Part shown: in pieces, positions 21,308 to 33,546 of the stretch | Position numbering within the stretch: position 1 is the first letter of the stretch | Layout: each line of letters opens with the position of its first letter | Assembly (NCBI GenBank): GCA_963971285.1 | Contig: OZ020244.1 | Span: 11,408,001-11,472,000 of the forward strand | From: Astropecten irregularis | Lineage: Eukaryota; Echinodermata; Asteroidea; Paxillosida; Astropectinidae | DNA length: 64,000 nt | Direction: 5' to 3' | Notes under the pieces: model-generated | What the model was told of the DNA's origin: nothing | Database searches by the model: none | What the model saw: the letters and a program-made list of their open reading frames with translations, nothing else | Translations under genes and position numbers: made by a program

Positions 21308-22915
21308 CATGAGATATCAAAATCAAATGAAGTGCAGGAAAATGATGATGTGCATGTCATAAGCAGTAGCAAGAGTGGTGATGATGTAGAAATAGTGGAA
21401 GTTATAGAACCTGTCAAATTAAGATTTATGTTACTAAGTAAGGATAGTAAAAACCAATTGTGTCAGAAATTTGGATTGAGAAGGGTATCTCTAGATGTTG
21501 ATGAGAGTGCTAGAAGATGTGATAACATGGGAAGTCCAGACAGAATAAAGAGGATCAAAGGTGATGGCAACTGTTTCTTCAGAGCTATTTCTTGTGCTAT
21601 ATCTGGAACTGAAGAAAATCATATGCATGTCAGAACAATAGTTATAATTCACTTGTTAAAAAATGCTGGTAAATTTAACTGTTTTGTAAGAGAAGGTTTT
21701 TCTACAGTGGAAGATTATGTGGTTAGGCAGAGACTGTTTCATAATGGTACATGGGCAACAGAAGTAGAAATCATAGCAATGGCTGACATGTTGGGTGTTG
21801 ATATATATACATATAGTGATGCAAGTAGGTGGTATGTGTTTTCACGTTCATTCACCAATACTGACAGATTATCAGATTGTGGAATTTATTTGTATCATAG
21901 AAATGAAGTTCATTATGATTTAGTCATGAATGTTCATGAACTTGTTCCAAGTTATCATGATGACAGTAATGAAAACTACTGTAACAGAGATTTGATGTCT
22001 GAAAGTACCTGTACTAGAGACCCAGTCAGTAATGTTCATGTAAGTCAATGCGATGATAGAAAGGAAGATAAGCCAAAGCATTCTCAGGTAAAGCGAAAGT
22101 GGCGTACTCGTGTAAATGTGTACTTGAAACGGAAATTAGACAGAGAGAAAGCAAGAGAAAGATACAATAAAAGAAATGCAAAAGTTGTAGAAAAGATCAG
22201 TGCTTGCAAGGAAAGACAGAATTATGCAAAAAGACAGAAATATGCTGATTGTATGGATTTCAGAAAGAATGTTCTTAAATATGAGAAGAAAAAATATTCA
22301 GAAAATTGTGAAAAGAAGAAGAAATTGTTAAAGTTAAAATATCAACAGAATGCTTTGTATAAGGAGATAAAAGTTAAAAAATCAATGAAGAAGTATCATG
22401 ATGATAGTGCACACAGAGAAAAGAAGGTTAATCGTGAACAAATAAAGTATCATGAGGATAGTGTACAGAGACAAAGAAAGATCAATCGTGAAAAAAGGAA
22501 GTATCTTGAGGATAGTATACACAGAGGAAAAAAGGTCAATCGTGAGAAAAGAAAGTATCTTGAGGATAGTATACATAGAGAAGAAAAGATAAATAGAACA
22601 AAAGCCAAGTATAATACAGATGCTGCATATAGACAGAAAAAGATTAATAGAACAAAAGCCAAGTATAATAAAGATGCTGCATATAGACAGAAAAAGATTA
22701 ATAGAACAAAAGCCAAGTATAATACAGATGCTGCATATAGACAGAAAAAGATTAATAGAACAAAAGCTAAGTATAATACAGATGCTGCATATAGACAGAA
22801 AAAAATTAACCGTGCAAAGAAAACATATCATAGTAATCAAGTGTACAGAAATGCTGTCATTAACTCTATAAAGAAAAAGTATTGGAGTAATCATGTGTAC
22901 AGAGTGAATTTTTAA
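21308..22915 (+). pseudogene. Helentron OTU protease region and basic repeat region
   Basis: In frame with the preceding part. RIKGDGNCFFRAIS (about 21557-21598) holds the OTU catalytic Asp and Cys. NEVHYDLVMN (about 21902-21931) holds the His. OTU domains remove ubiquitin-like proteins and are a known Helentron accessory. After it comes a highly basic stretch. A roughly 20-residue motif (KYNTDAAYRQKKINRTKA) is repeated several times at 22450-22860. The apparent first codon at 21332 is GTG, which supports continuity with the upstream frame. The TAA at 22913-22915 falls inside the repeat region. Confidence 0.7.
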
Positions 22916-24331
22916 AAAAATCTGAAATATAAGTATCGCCACGATGCAAATTATCGCAAGAAAATAAAACAGAGGAATTTAAGACAAAAAAAGAAAAGAA
23001 ATCAACATGCGCGCAAAATGAGGAATGTTATTACAAATTGGAAAAAAGAAGTATCATCAGGACCTGAGTATGTTTGTGCAGTTTGTTGTAAACTTTTGTT
23101 TAAAAACCAAGTTATTAGATGCAATAAAGACAAATACAGTAATATTAGTTGCATATCTGACAAATATTTACATAATTGCATATGTACAAAAGACTGTGGA
23201 AATGAATGTCTTGTATCAAAATCAAGCAGGTCAAGATTATGGATATGTTACACATGTCATAGGACATTACTGCAGAAGAAAGTACCAGTTGAAGCATGTA
23301 CAAATAATTTGGAATTGATAGACATTCCACAGGAATTGGATTGTTTGAATATATTAGAGGAGCATCTCATTGCAATTAATGTACCGTTTATGAAACTTAT
23401 AGCACTGCCAAAGGGAGGTCAAAATGGAGTCCATGGACCAGTTGTATGTGTACCATCTAACATTGTAGAAACAGTCAGTGCATTACCAAGATGAGGGAAT
23501 GAGAATCAATTAATAAGAATCAAGTTAAAGAGAAAATTATCTCATAAAGGATATTATCAATATCAATTTGTGACTAGGGAACATGTGGAAAATGCATTAA
23601 GATATCTTAAGGAAAACAATGTATGGTATAAAGATATTGAAATCAACTGTGATTGGAATGATCCCCTGTTAGATGATGAACATGATGAGGAACATGAAGA
23701 TGAAATGGCAAATGAATCTGATGAAGCCATTGTAAGTGATGAAGAAACAGATGAGGATCGTTTGTGTGGTATTCCACTTGATACATGCTTACAGCCTATA
23801 GATATTGGACAAGAAGTGCTTGATCAATACTTTGAAGATATATTTTGTGTTGCACCTTGTGAAGGAAACAATCCAGTTAGAGTGTTAATGGAGAAAGGTA
23901 ATGAGGCTAAATGTTTTCCAGCATTATTCCCAGAAGGCTCACCTATATTTGATGATAAACGTGATGGAAAGCTGACACGCCTGAGATATTTTCATAATAG
24001 ATTGATGAATGCAGATAACAGATTTGCCAAATGTACTCAGTATATCTTCTATGCCCAGTATTTATCAGAAATTGAAAAGGTCATGTCTGGTGTATCAATT
24101 GCTATGCGTCAAAGTTCAGGTAAAATGCATTATGGTCAAAGTGTGAATTCTAGCATGATTAAGGACAGAGATCAATTAAATGATATTTTACAGTCAGATA
24201 GTGGGTATAGATTTATGAAACCAATCAGAGGTACACCGTCATATTGGCAATCAACTCAGAGAGATGTTATGGCTATGATTAGACAACTTGGAATACCAAC
24301 ATGGTTTTGTTCATTTTCTGCTGCTGATTGA
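22916..24331 (+). pseudogene. Helentron zinc-finger (DUF6570-like) and Helitron-like N-terminal region
   Basis: The same frame continues past 22915 through another basic repeat. A Cys-rich unit (CAVCCKLL...WICYTCH, about 23074-23265) comes next, then a segment ending GQNGVHGPVVCVPSN that resembles the DUF6570/Helitron-like start. TGA at 23492-23494 interrupts it. From 23500 to 24331 follow an acidic linker and the Helitron-like N domain (EKGNEAKCFPALFPEGSPIFDD, GTPSYWQSTQRDVMAMI, PTWFCSFSAAD). One base is missing just after SAAD (near 24328), shifting the frame of the Rep domain. Confidence 0.65.
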
Positions 24332-27300
24332 GATGGCCTGAAGTTATTAATACAATATTAAGACAACAAGGAGATTTCAGAACAATTGGAGATTTGGATT
24401 GGAATGATAAATGTACAGTATTGAGAAGCAATCCAGTGACTGTTGCTAGAATGTTTGAGAATCGATTTCACACATTTTTGAAAGATGTTATTATGTCAAG
24501 TGCAGTACCCATTGGCAGAGTCAAGGACTATTTTTACCGAGTAGAATTTCAGCATAGAGGATCTCCACATACACATTGTCTGTTTTGGATTGAGAATGCT
24601 CCAAAGTTGGAAAAAGATGATGATGCTGATGTAATAAAATTCATTGATAAATATATCAGTTGCAAGTTACCAACACAGGAAGAAGATAAGGAACTGAATG
24701 AAATAATCAGTCATGTACAGCAACATAGTAGGAAACATACCAAGTCTTGTAAGAAGAAGGGCTCTGAATGTAGATTTAATTTTCCTAGACCACCATCTAA
24801 TAGAACATTTATTGCCAGTCGTGATCCAGCTGATGACCATAATGATGAAGATAGTGAGGATGATGAATATAATCATGAAGAAAGTACTTCCATTAGTAAT
24901 GATGAAAATAAACGCAAAGCAGCCAAGGAATTATTCCAATCAGTATGGAATGCAATCAAGGATGAGAAGAATCTACACATGTCCACATCTGAACTATTCC
25001 AAAGTATTAATATTACACAGACTGATTTTGAAAAGGCTAATGATGTTTTGAGCAGGAAACCAACTATTGTGTTAAAGAGAGAGCCTCAAGATGTATGGGT
25101 AAATCTGTATAATCCTGATTTAATAAGAGCTTGGAATGCTAATATGGATATACAATATATCACTGATGCATATGCCTGTGCAGCATACGTAGTATCATAC
25201 ATGTCAAAGTCAGAACGAGAATTGGGACAGTTATTAGGACATGCACAAAGCGAGGCCAAAAAGGGGAATTTAGATGCTAGACAGAGTATGAAGGAAATTG
25301 GATGTGTGTATTTACACAATAGAGAATTATCAGCTCAGGAAGCAGTGTTTCGTGTTTGTGGTTTGAGGTTGAAAGAGGGTTCTAGAAAAGTGGAGTTTAT
25401 ACCTGTAGGTGAAAATCCTATACGAATGAGTTTGCCATTGAGTGTAATTCAGAGCAAATGTGAAGATGATGATGATATTTTCATGACAAGTAGAGTTGAT
25501 CGTTATAAAGCAAGGCCAGATATTGATGAATTTAATGACATGTGTCTGGCTACATTTTGCTCAAAGTACAGAATTATCTATAATGCAGGTACATGTAATG
25601 TATCAAGAAAGTCACCAATGTATGCATTGAAACATGGTTTGGGTCACATACAGAAACGAACAAGAACTGAACCAGCAGTCATAAGATATCCAAGGTTTTC
25701 AGTGACTAAATATCCAGAGAAATATTATCACAGTATATTACAACTGTTTCTTCCATATCATGTTGATGCTCAGCTGAAGCCACCTCAGTTTGATAATTAT
25801 GAACAATTTTACAGGAATGGTTCTGTTTGTGTAAATAATCAAATGAAATCTGTAAGTGTTGTTGTTGAAAGTAATCGTTCTAAATATGAGAAGAATGCTG
25901 AGGCTCTTGAAGCAGCTAAACAATATGTAGAAAAACATGGTATGCAAGAAGATGCATGGGCTTTGATTTCCCCAATATCTGAGCAGGAAAGACTTGAATG
26001 TGAAGCAGAGCGTGAGCCAGTATTATCAGAGGATGATGATTTGGATATTCCTGACCTACAATCTCACAAGAAAGACAAAGTGTGTAATATCGAGCCACAT
26101 TCAGTGAAAATATCAAAGCAAGACGCACTAAGTTTATTGAGGTCCTTGAATGCACAGCAAAGAGAAGTGTTTAATAAGATTCGAGACTGGTGTTTACAGA
26201 AAGTACAAGGCAAAAACCCTGAACCATTTCATGTGTTTATTACTGGTGGAGCTGGAACTGGGAAAAGTCATTTGATTAAATCAATACATTATGAAGCAAC
26301 AAGACTCTTTACAAGAATGGTTAATAATCCTGATAATGTGTCTGTAATGATAACTGCACCTACTGGAGTAGCTGCTTTTAATATCAATGGAAGTACAATT
26401 CATAGTGGGTTGTCAATCCCTACTGATGCACGTTTACCATATCAACCACTTGGTGAGGAGAAATTGAATACTTTGAGGAATGAATTACAAGATCTTCAGA
26501 TTGTTATTATTGATGAAATATCAATGGTTGATCATAAAATGTTGTGTTACATTCATGGACGTCTGCGTCAGATTAAGCAAACAGGTGATCAGAAACCTTT
26601 TGGAAAAGTGAGCATTTTAGCTGTTGGTGATTTTTATCAATTGCCCCCAGTCAAAGGGAAATCATTGTATCAGAGAGATATTACAGTAGATCTGTGGAAT
26701 GATTGTTTCAAGAAAGTAGAGTTGAAGGAAATTATGAGACAAAAGGATGATATGCAGTTTGCTGAGACTTTAAATAGGATACGTGTCAGATCTAAGCAAG
26801 ATAAGTTATTGAATGAAGATGCGGCAATGTTACAATCACGAGAAACTGGAGAAGAGTGGGATGATGCTTTACATATATTTCCATGTAATAAACAGGTTGA
26901 TGAATACAATAGGAAGATACTGTTTTCAAAGTGCAGTGATTATTTCTGTATTTTAGCAAATGACTTTCAGAAAGATTCCAATAAAAAGAAGACTACCCAA
27001 GTGAAAATATCAAAGAAATCAACGCAGACCACTTTGCCTGAATCATTATGGCTAGGTACTGGTGCTAGAGTAATGTTAAATAAAAACCTTGATGTATCTG
27101 ATGGTCTTGTTAATGGAGTACTTGGAACTGTTTGTGAAATTATTCTGTCACATGATGAATCTACCCCTGAATATATACATATTATATTTGATAGCAAAAG
27201 TGTAGGATCCAAAGTGAAAAGGAAAAGTGCAACAAATGATGGATTTATTAGAATTCAAAGAGAAGAAGAACATATATGCAAACAGTGGATAAGACGACAA

Positions 27301-28044
27301 TTTCCATTGAAATTAGCTTGGGCCTGTACAGTTCATAAAGTACAAGGAGTGACTACAGACAGAGCAGTGGTATCACTTGAACGGACATTTTCTGCAGGTC
27401 AAGCATATGTTGCATTAAGCAGAGTAACATCTCTAAATGGACTTGTGATTGAAGGGTTTAATGAAAAGTTTGTTTATTGCAATAAGGCAGTGAAGGATTC
27501 ATTGAGTAATATGATGAAATTTATTGAAGAACCTAATTTAAGAACACTGCCATCGAAAGGGACTGTAATCATGATGCATAATATCCAAGGATTGAAAGAA
27601 CACTTTGAAGACCTAAAATGTAATATTGATATAATGACATCAGATTTCTTTTGTCTGACAGAAACATGGAATGAGAATCAGTTTGACTGTGAGACAGAAC
27701 TAAGTGAATTCAAATGCTATCATCAAGTCAGAAGTGCTTCATATAATAATTCATGCAGTATAACTCAGATATTAAGCAAACAGTGTCATGGAGGTGTTGC
27801 TGTGTATGGTAGAAGGAACAAGACATTCAGTAGACTGATCTTACCTGTACACAACTTGGAGTATATTGCAGTACAAATAATTTGTGAAATGTCATATTCT
27901 TTGGTAACAATTTATCGTCCAGCATCATATTCCATGAGTGAGTTTATTACCAACATGAAACATTTACTTGATGAACTTCATAAAGTATCTAACAGATGTA
28001 TTGTTATGGGTGATTTTAATGAAGATATTTTCAAACAGCATTAA
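24328..28044 (+). pseudogene. Helentron Rep (HUH), Pif1-like helicase and endonuclease
   Basis: Open for 1238 codons. The Rep HUH motif HRGSPHTHCLFW has its histidines at 24568-24570 and 24574-24576. The candidate catalytic tyrosines are in YVVSYMSK (25186-25200). The helicase starts near 26120 with Walker A GGAGTGKSHLI (about 26248) and Walker B IIDEISMVD (about 26508). It ends with the motif VHKVQGVTTDRAVV and AYVALSRVTSLNG. From about 27560 an exonuclease-endonuclease-phosphatase domain follows (FCLTETWNEN, GDFNEDIF). Apparent initiation is TTG, after a frameshift, so this is not an independent gene. TAA at 28042-28044 cuts the endonuclease. Confidence 0.8.
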
Positions 28045-28214
28045 CAAATTGAGAAATTAATGTGTGAGCATGGATATAAACAATGTGTGACAGATGCAAC
28101 AACAGAGAATGGGACATTGATTGATCATGTATATGTGAGAAACATAGAATCAGTGTATGCAACTGTAATTCCTATATATTATAGTTATCATGAAGGTATT
28201 TGTATCAATATGTA
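28045..28214 (+). pseudogene. Helentron endonuclease C-terminal remnant
   Basis: Directly beyond the stop, in the same frame, 56 codons read QIEKLMCEHGYKQCVTDA... with LIDHVYV and a YHEGI motif. These are the conserved closing DH and SxH-type motifs of this endonuclease fold. A TAA at 28213-28215 ends it. The continuity shows that the stop at 28042 is a lesion. Confidence 0.65.
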
Positions 28215-28224
28215 ATATTTGCTA

Positions 28225-28800
28225 CATAAAATGGTTTACTTAAATAAATTATTGTTCACAGATAAACGTCTATCCATATGGCCTAATTAACTTTGAGTAA
28301 ATAATTACGTGTAAATAAGATATATATGCATTGAAACATAAAATTAAAAGAATGCATTTGTGTGTATATCAGTATGTTAAATTTTCTATGCAAATTGTTC
28401 TATATTAATGAATTATTATTTGAAAATGAGCATGTAATCAACATGGCCTGATTGATTTTTACCACTTACCACTTTTAACACATACATGAAATTGAAAGAA
28501 TGCATAATAAGATGTGTGTATCAGTATGTGATATTTTCTATGCAAATTGTTCTATATTAATGAATTATTATTTAAAGTTGAAAATGTAATCAACATGGCC
28601 TGATTGACTTTTACCAAATTATTTATCAATTGAGTTGAACTTGAATTGAAAGAAGTTTTATCGTTAGGCTTTTGTAGCAATATGTTTGGTTTTCTATGAA
28701 AGTTGTTATACATGTGTGAATGGATTATTATTTAAAGATGAAAATATGAAGTGCCTGTATATTTGGAGCTTCCTGATATATGTCAACTCATAGCTGATAC
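28225..28800. repeat. Degenerate ~150-160-bp tandem repeat, 3-4 copies
   Basis: The phrase TTTCTATGCAAATTGTTCTA and the following ATGAATTATTATTT recur at about 28384, 28545 and, more diverged, 28691. A fainter copy starts at about 28225. Each copy also has CATGGCCTGATTGA. AT-rich and noncoding. It may be the 3' region of the Helentron. Confidence 0.65.
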
Positions 28801-29469
28801 ATGGTAGTTGCACAGTTTGTCAAAACAATGTAACTTATTTTAAATAATGAATGTTTATTTTGATATACCCCACAGATGTATGTCAAAGCATGCACAATCC
28901 TCATATGGTCATGACACTCAGCCAAGTCATGTCAAACCATTCATGGCCACAGCCAGGCCATGTCAAACTATGCATCGTTATGTATGGTTGCCAGGCCATG
29001 TCAAACAATGACAGCTATTCACCAGATGGTAATCTTGTCATCAGGATAGCGCCTGATACACTCAGCAGGGCGAAGTCAACCCATAGCCACTCTTCCCATC
29101 TTGGCTGTGGCAGATACTCTCACAAAGGACATAGTAATTTCAGGTATGTTGGCTGTTTATGGTTTCTTTCTGTTGACCTTTATTGAAACAATCAATGTAA
29201 CATTGTTAAAAAATCATATTTGTACTTTACATTAATTTCAACAATTCTTGTAAACAAAATTGTAAACAAAAGTAACCTCATATTCAATTATCTCCTGTCT
29301 GTTTATATACTCTTCTCATTTGTCATTTTTTACACTTTAGAATACTGGTCTTCCTTCAGAACAACAATCACTACCATGATTCTTGCTGACAAAATCAACA
29401 TGAGCGTCACAAGTCAGCCTTGCTGTTCAGAGAAGACATGCCCCCTCCTCATCAATCACGGTACACAGC
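28801..29469. other. Noncoding spacer with short CATGTCAAAC repeats
   Basis: GCCATGTCAAAC-type words recur at 28870-29010 and lead into the 75-bp array downstream. Short open frames here have no recognisable domain. Confidence 0.4.
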
Positions 29470-30070
29470 AGTGTCTTATCAACACATGACCATTCTTCAC
29501 TGCGTGGTCAATTTGTCATTGTGATAGTGACTGATACACTCAGCAGGGACATGTCAACTACATGACCATTATTCACTGCGTTGTCAATTTGTCATCGTGA
29601 TAGAGACTGATACACTCAGCAGGGACATGTCAACACATGACCATTCTTCACTGCGTGGTCAATTTGTCATCGTGATAGTGACTGATACACTCAACAGGGA
29701 CATGTCAATGACCATTCTTCACTGCGTGGTCAATTTGTCATCGTGATAGTGACTGATACACTCACCAGGGACATGTCAACACATGACCATTCTTCACTGC
29801 ATGGTCAATTTGTCATCGTGATAGTGACTGATACACTCAGCAGGGACATGTCAACACATGACCATTCTTCTCTGCGTTTTCAATGATAGTGACTGATACA
29901 CTCAGCAGGGACATGTCAACCCATGACCATTCTTCTCTGCGTTCTCAAATTGTCATTGGGATAGTGATTGATACACTCAGCAGGAACATGTCAACACATG
30001 GCCATAATCACTGCATGGTCAATTTGTCATTTTGGTAGTGACTCCTACACTCAGCATGGACATGTCAATT
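29470..30070. repeat. ~75-bp minisatellite, about 8 copies
   Basis: Copies begin with ACATGTCAACACATGACCAT at 29549, 29625, 29700, 29771, 29846, 29911, 29986 and 30060, giving periods of 76, 75, 71, 75, 65, 75 and 74. Each unit holds ATGACCA...TGGTCAAT, a hairpin with a 12-base loop. No coding sequence. Confidence 0.85.
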
Positions 30071-31010
30071 GATTTGTCATGATTCAAGGATTGATTGAGT
30101 TAAAACTTAAATTATGTTTGTTTATGTATGTTGAATCACAACAATTACTACTGCATTCTAAAACGTTGTTATATCACTCAATATGAAGCTTTGCCTTCAT
30201 GTTATTTGGACTTTGAACAATAATTGCAGAAGTAAAAACATGTTATTGTAAAAAAAAAAGGAACGCAGAGAATTTCCATATTGAGGAGTACCCATTCAAA
30301 GCTAAACATAGTTTTGTGTATATTTACATATTATAATGTATATAACATACATTTATATATGCATGTACACATACACCCAAGTGTGTTAACGCTGGCTGCA
30401 TCGCAGATCCCCTATTCCTTTTTGTAGGGAATTTGTTCAGCAGCATCTAGCTCAACCCTTTTGGGAAGTCATGTTTGTAATATTCATGAAAGCAAGTTGT
30501 ACTCTTAGTTATGTCCAGCCCCAAGTCAGAAGAATCACCATCTTAAAAACTTTAAAATAATGCTTTCAAATGCAGACACATTTTCGTGCATTTTCCATTG
30601 GTTTCCAGATTAAGTATTAATGTCAGTTGTCAATACAAAACTGTTGCAATAAAATACAAGTCATTTTCAAAAGGTGAAAACAATCTTCTTTTCTTGTTAT
30701 ATTGTTCTTGGCTTTCGTCCTTACAAAAAAGACCTTGACTAACATTCACTTTTGGTGAAAAAATCATCATCCTACCTCCTACCACTTTTAAAATGAGGAG
30801 CAACTTCCTGTTTGACCAGAAGTAGAGGTCACAGAGGTCAAGCAATGTGTCACAAAAAAAGACCCTGCCTAACAATCACGTTTGGTGAAAGAATCAACTT
30901 AATATCTCAAACCGTTGATTTTTTGTTGATTTTCAAATAACATACTGACACCACCGCAGTTTCTTGTTTTAATCCAAAGAGGGCGCCATTCAAAACCGTG
31001 TGCTCGATTC
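30071..31010. other. Noncoding DNA with a dispersed repeat
   Basis: At 30719-30898 two diverged copies of a roughly 130-bp unit (AAAGACC...CTAACA.TCACTTTTGGTGA) lie in tandem. A third copy is near 7120-7240. I see no gene. Confidence 0.45.
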
Positions 31011-31389
31011 ATGGACCTTATCGGAGATAGCCTGTTTTCCGCGCTGCGCGTGCGCGCGCAAAGGATAGTGGGTAACATTGGTTTTAAAAGTTTTACCACA
31101 CGCGTCGACACGCGTACATTCGTATAGCTGCCGGCTCGCGAAGTTTAAAGTTGTCTTTTTTCCTAGAAGAAAGCTTTACTTTGAGTTGTTATACATAACG
31201 ATGCTGCACAACGGTCCATGGAATGTTACTGTCGAGTCACTTGTTCCAGCGGTGTAAAGTTGAGTACTTATTTATAGTTGAATTTTCATGTCCATACGTT
31301 TCATGCACTCAGCGCCAGCCCTAACAACCCTGCGTTTCCCAGAGTGCTTTGCGCACAGCCAATTTTTGGCTATCTCCGATAAGGTCCAT
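31011..31389. mobile_element. 379-bp MITE with perfect 22-bp ends
   Basis: The ends are ATGGACCTTATCGGAGATAG followed by CC (31011-31032) and its exact inverse at 31368-31389. The interior is GC-variable and noncoding. The termini match the small element in the DUF4806 intron at 13212-13291. Confidence 0.85.
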
Positions 31390-31390
31390 A

Positions 31391-31910
31391 GGCCGTGTCC
31401 CAATTCACTGGCTGTGGCCGCTGGCTACGGCCGCGGCTGTGGCCGCGTCTTCGAACTGGATTCAGCCAGTAGAATTGGGACGCGCCTTCGGCCGCGTAGA
31501 CGCGCCTGTCGGGACGATTTGAATCCATACGCGCAACTGAGGTCATGGCAAGCCAAATGCCAAATAGTTCGATACACACTGTTTATCGGTGTAAAACAAT
31601 CTTTATCTAGATAAAATTTGTTTATTATTGAGTTTTTCTCAAAAAGCAGTGTTTATCATTTCGGAATATACTGTTTCTAGGCGAAAAACGTGTTTATCTC
31701 CAATAAATAGGGTTTATCGAATTATTTGGCATTTGGCTTGCCATATAAAGTTGGCCCGGCCACAACGAAGTCACCTTCCCTTGTGGCTTGATATTCGTGA
31801 CGTCGCGGCCACAGCCACGGCCGCAGCCAGTGAATTGGGACGCGGCAACAAGATGGACGCGCTGCCAATAGCCGCAGCCACGGCCACAGCCAGTGAATTG
31901 GGACACGGCC
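31391..31910. mobile_element. 520-bp MITE with perfect 30-bp ends and a nested 22-bp stem
   Basis: GGCCGTGTCCCAATTCACTG opens a 30-bp repeat at 31391-31420 that recurs exactly inverted at 31881-31910. ATA flanks both sides (31388-31390 and 31911-31913), a likely 3-bp (or TA 2-bp) target duplication of Harbinger or ISL2EU type. A second perfect inverted repeat of 22 bp lies at 31545-31566 and 31723-31744. No coding sequence. Confidence 0.85.
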
Positions 31911-32254
31911 ATACATTACTTGAAAGGTAGATTGTTACGCATGCGTAGTTGTCTTGTCAAAACAGTATTTTACGCTGGCAACTATGATAAGGAAATGAAG
32001 GAGAATAATACGGCATATATAACACAGGCAATCAACCAAACGTCCGCGCCTTGCATGCATTTAATAACCAATATTGTTTACGTACAAGTCAATGGGCTAT
32101 AGCGTGAAAAATATTTCAAAAAATCATATAAAATAAACAAATGACGCTGTCTTGACGTAACTTCATAATTACGATCCCGAACCTCCATTTTACCAATCTA
32201 CCAATTTTCAAGGCGATCGGCCGGTCCTGCTATGCGTTATAAAAATCGCATTTT
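31911..32254. other. Noncoding spacer
   Basis: No gene or repeat recognised. Confidence 0.3.
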
Positions 32255-32590
32255 TTATGACGTCATGATGACGTCACCGATTTTTTGTCTATGCAGTGTT
32301 CATCTATGGTGTATGCTGAAGAATTATCAAAAAGAAATTCAAAGATATCTTGTTCCGTTTACTAGATATCGTTAAAAGAACTTTAATGACCCAAAATTTC
32401 AATAAAGCATTAAAAATCAGGGAATGACGTCATGATGACGTCATTGCAATTTTTCGATATAACACTTCCCGACTTAGATACATACCAAGTTTCAACTCAA
32501 TCGGACTTAGGGTTCGTTCATAATTGATGTCTGAAGTTTGCCCATTTAAGACAATGTCACGTGACACCTGATGATGTCATGATGACGACA
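32255..32590. repeat. Three copies of a TGACGTCATGATGACGTCA-like palindrome
   Basis: TGACGTCATGATGACGTCA occurs at about 32258 and 32425. A weaker copy (TGATGTCATGATGACGACA) is near 32571. Copies are about 150-165 bp apart. Each contains paired CRE/ATF-type TGACGTCA sites. It probably forms part of one dispersed element ending at the GAA tract and hairpin that follow. Confidence 0.55.
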
Positions 32591-32710
32591 AGTTTCGGGA
32601 GACAACTTCCCTATGGACTTCCATCAGACCAAGTTCGGTTAAAATCTGCTGTTTAAAAATGACCAAAGTGCTGCGGACAAAATTTGTGTGCAAAGTCAAT
32701 ACAAATTGAG

Positions 32711-32805
32711 GAGAAGAAGAAGAAGAAGAAGAAGAAGAAGAAGAAGAAGAAGAACAAAAAAAAACAGAACAAAAACAATACCTTTTCCGATTGAAATCGG
32801 AAAAG
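32711..32805 (+). repeat. (GAA)n microsatellite with A-rich tail and terminal hairpin
   Basis: About 14 GAA units (32711-32754) are followed by an AC-rich tail. A hairpin follows with CTTTTCCGAT (32782-32791) against ATCGGAAAAG (32796-32805) and a 4-base loop. This layout looks like the 3' end of a retroposon. Confidence 0.55.
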
Positions 32806-33078
32806 CCAAAAATGAAATATACACAAACTCTCCAAACTCAATTTCTTACATCAGCTAGTGTGAGTAAAGCAAAGGATAGCCTAGAATATCTCTGTGCGAA
32901 TATGCAGTGGGTTTACAATGCAGCACAAAACAACTAAAGATTTGCTTTGAATTCACATCCTTACTATAGGCAGAGCCAGTCTGGCCACCTGAAGGAAACA
33001 CACAGGAACCAGCTCGACCAAGACCTTCCATGTTGCTGCCACGCCCTCCTCAGGTAAGAAAGACCACTGAACAGTGAG

Positions 33079-33546
33079 GGGTGCAGACCAGTAAATAGGC
33101 CCAAATCGGTCCGCGGAGCTCATTAATTTTTTGTATACCCTCAAAATCTTTTCTCTTAAAGCGTCTGGTGAGCCCTACGTGATATGTCTTGTAGACAAAA
33201 TGGATGGAACCCGATCACCAGAGTTTGGACTTTCACCTTTGAGCCGTTTGGATGAAATCAGGCCATAAATTCGGTCTATTTTTGCCCTGTAGTGGAGGGG
33301 TACTATTTTTGGTCTGGCACCGGTCAATTCGGCCGTTTTAGGGGTATTTTTCTTTGAATGTACTTTTCGGCAAAAAGTCATCGGTTAACCTATAGAAAAT
33401 TGAAAAGAAAATGAAAATTGAAGTTTTCACCTATATTTTGCCGTATTGGTCGATTGCCTCAGAAACTTTTGAGTATTTTTAATATTTTTTTTAAATTGGC
33501 CATTTTGCGTGGGAGCCTATGGGAATTTATTTACTGGTCTGCACCC
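33079..33546. mobile_element. MITE copy 1 of the composite
   Basis: 468 bp with 18-bp inverted ends GGGTGCAGACCAGTAAAT. Noncoding. It differs from copy 2 by very few bases, which suggests recent duplication or gene conversion. Confidence 0.85.

Larger units (their letters stand above)
18473..28214 (+). mobile_element. Decayed Helentron (RepHel with endonuclease, OTU and a second protease-like domain)
   Basis: An almost collinear coding block includes an HUH replication initiator, a Pif1-like helicase and a C-terminal exonuclease-endonuclease-phosphatase domain, the combination that defines Helentrons. Upstream, in the same frame, are a PHD-like finger, a C76-like cysteine protease-like domain and an OTU protease. 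Frame 2 runs from 18473 to 24331 with stops at 21305, 22913 and 23492. A one-base deletion near 24328 then moves the frame, and a further stop lies at 28042. The element ends were not identified. Downstream arrays at 28225-30070 may belong to its 3' part. Confidence 0.75.

Noticed and set aside
24667-27212. Minus-strand frames opposite the Helentron Rep and helicase
   Set aside because: They are antisense shadows of a strongly supported coding region.
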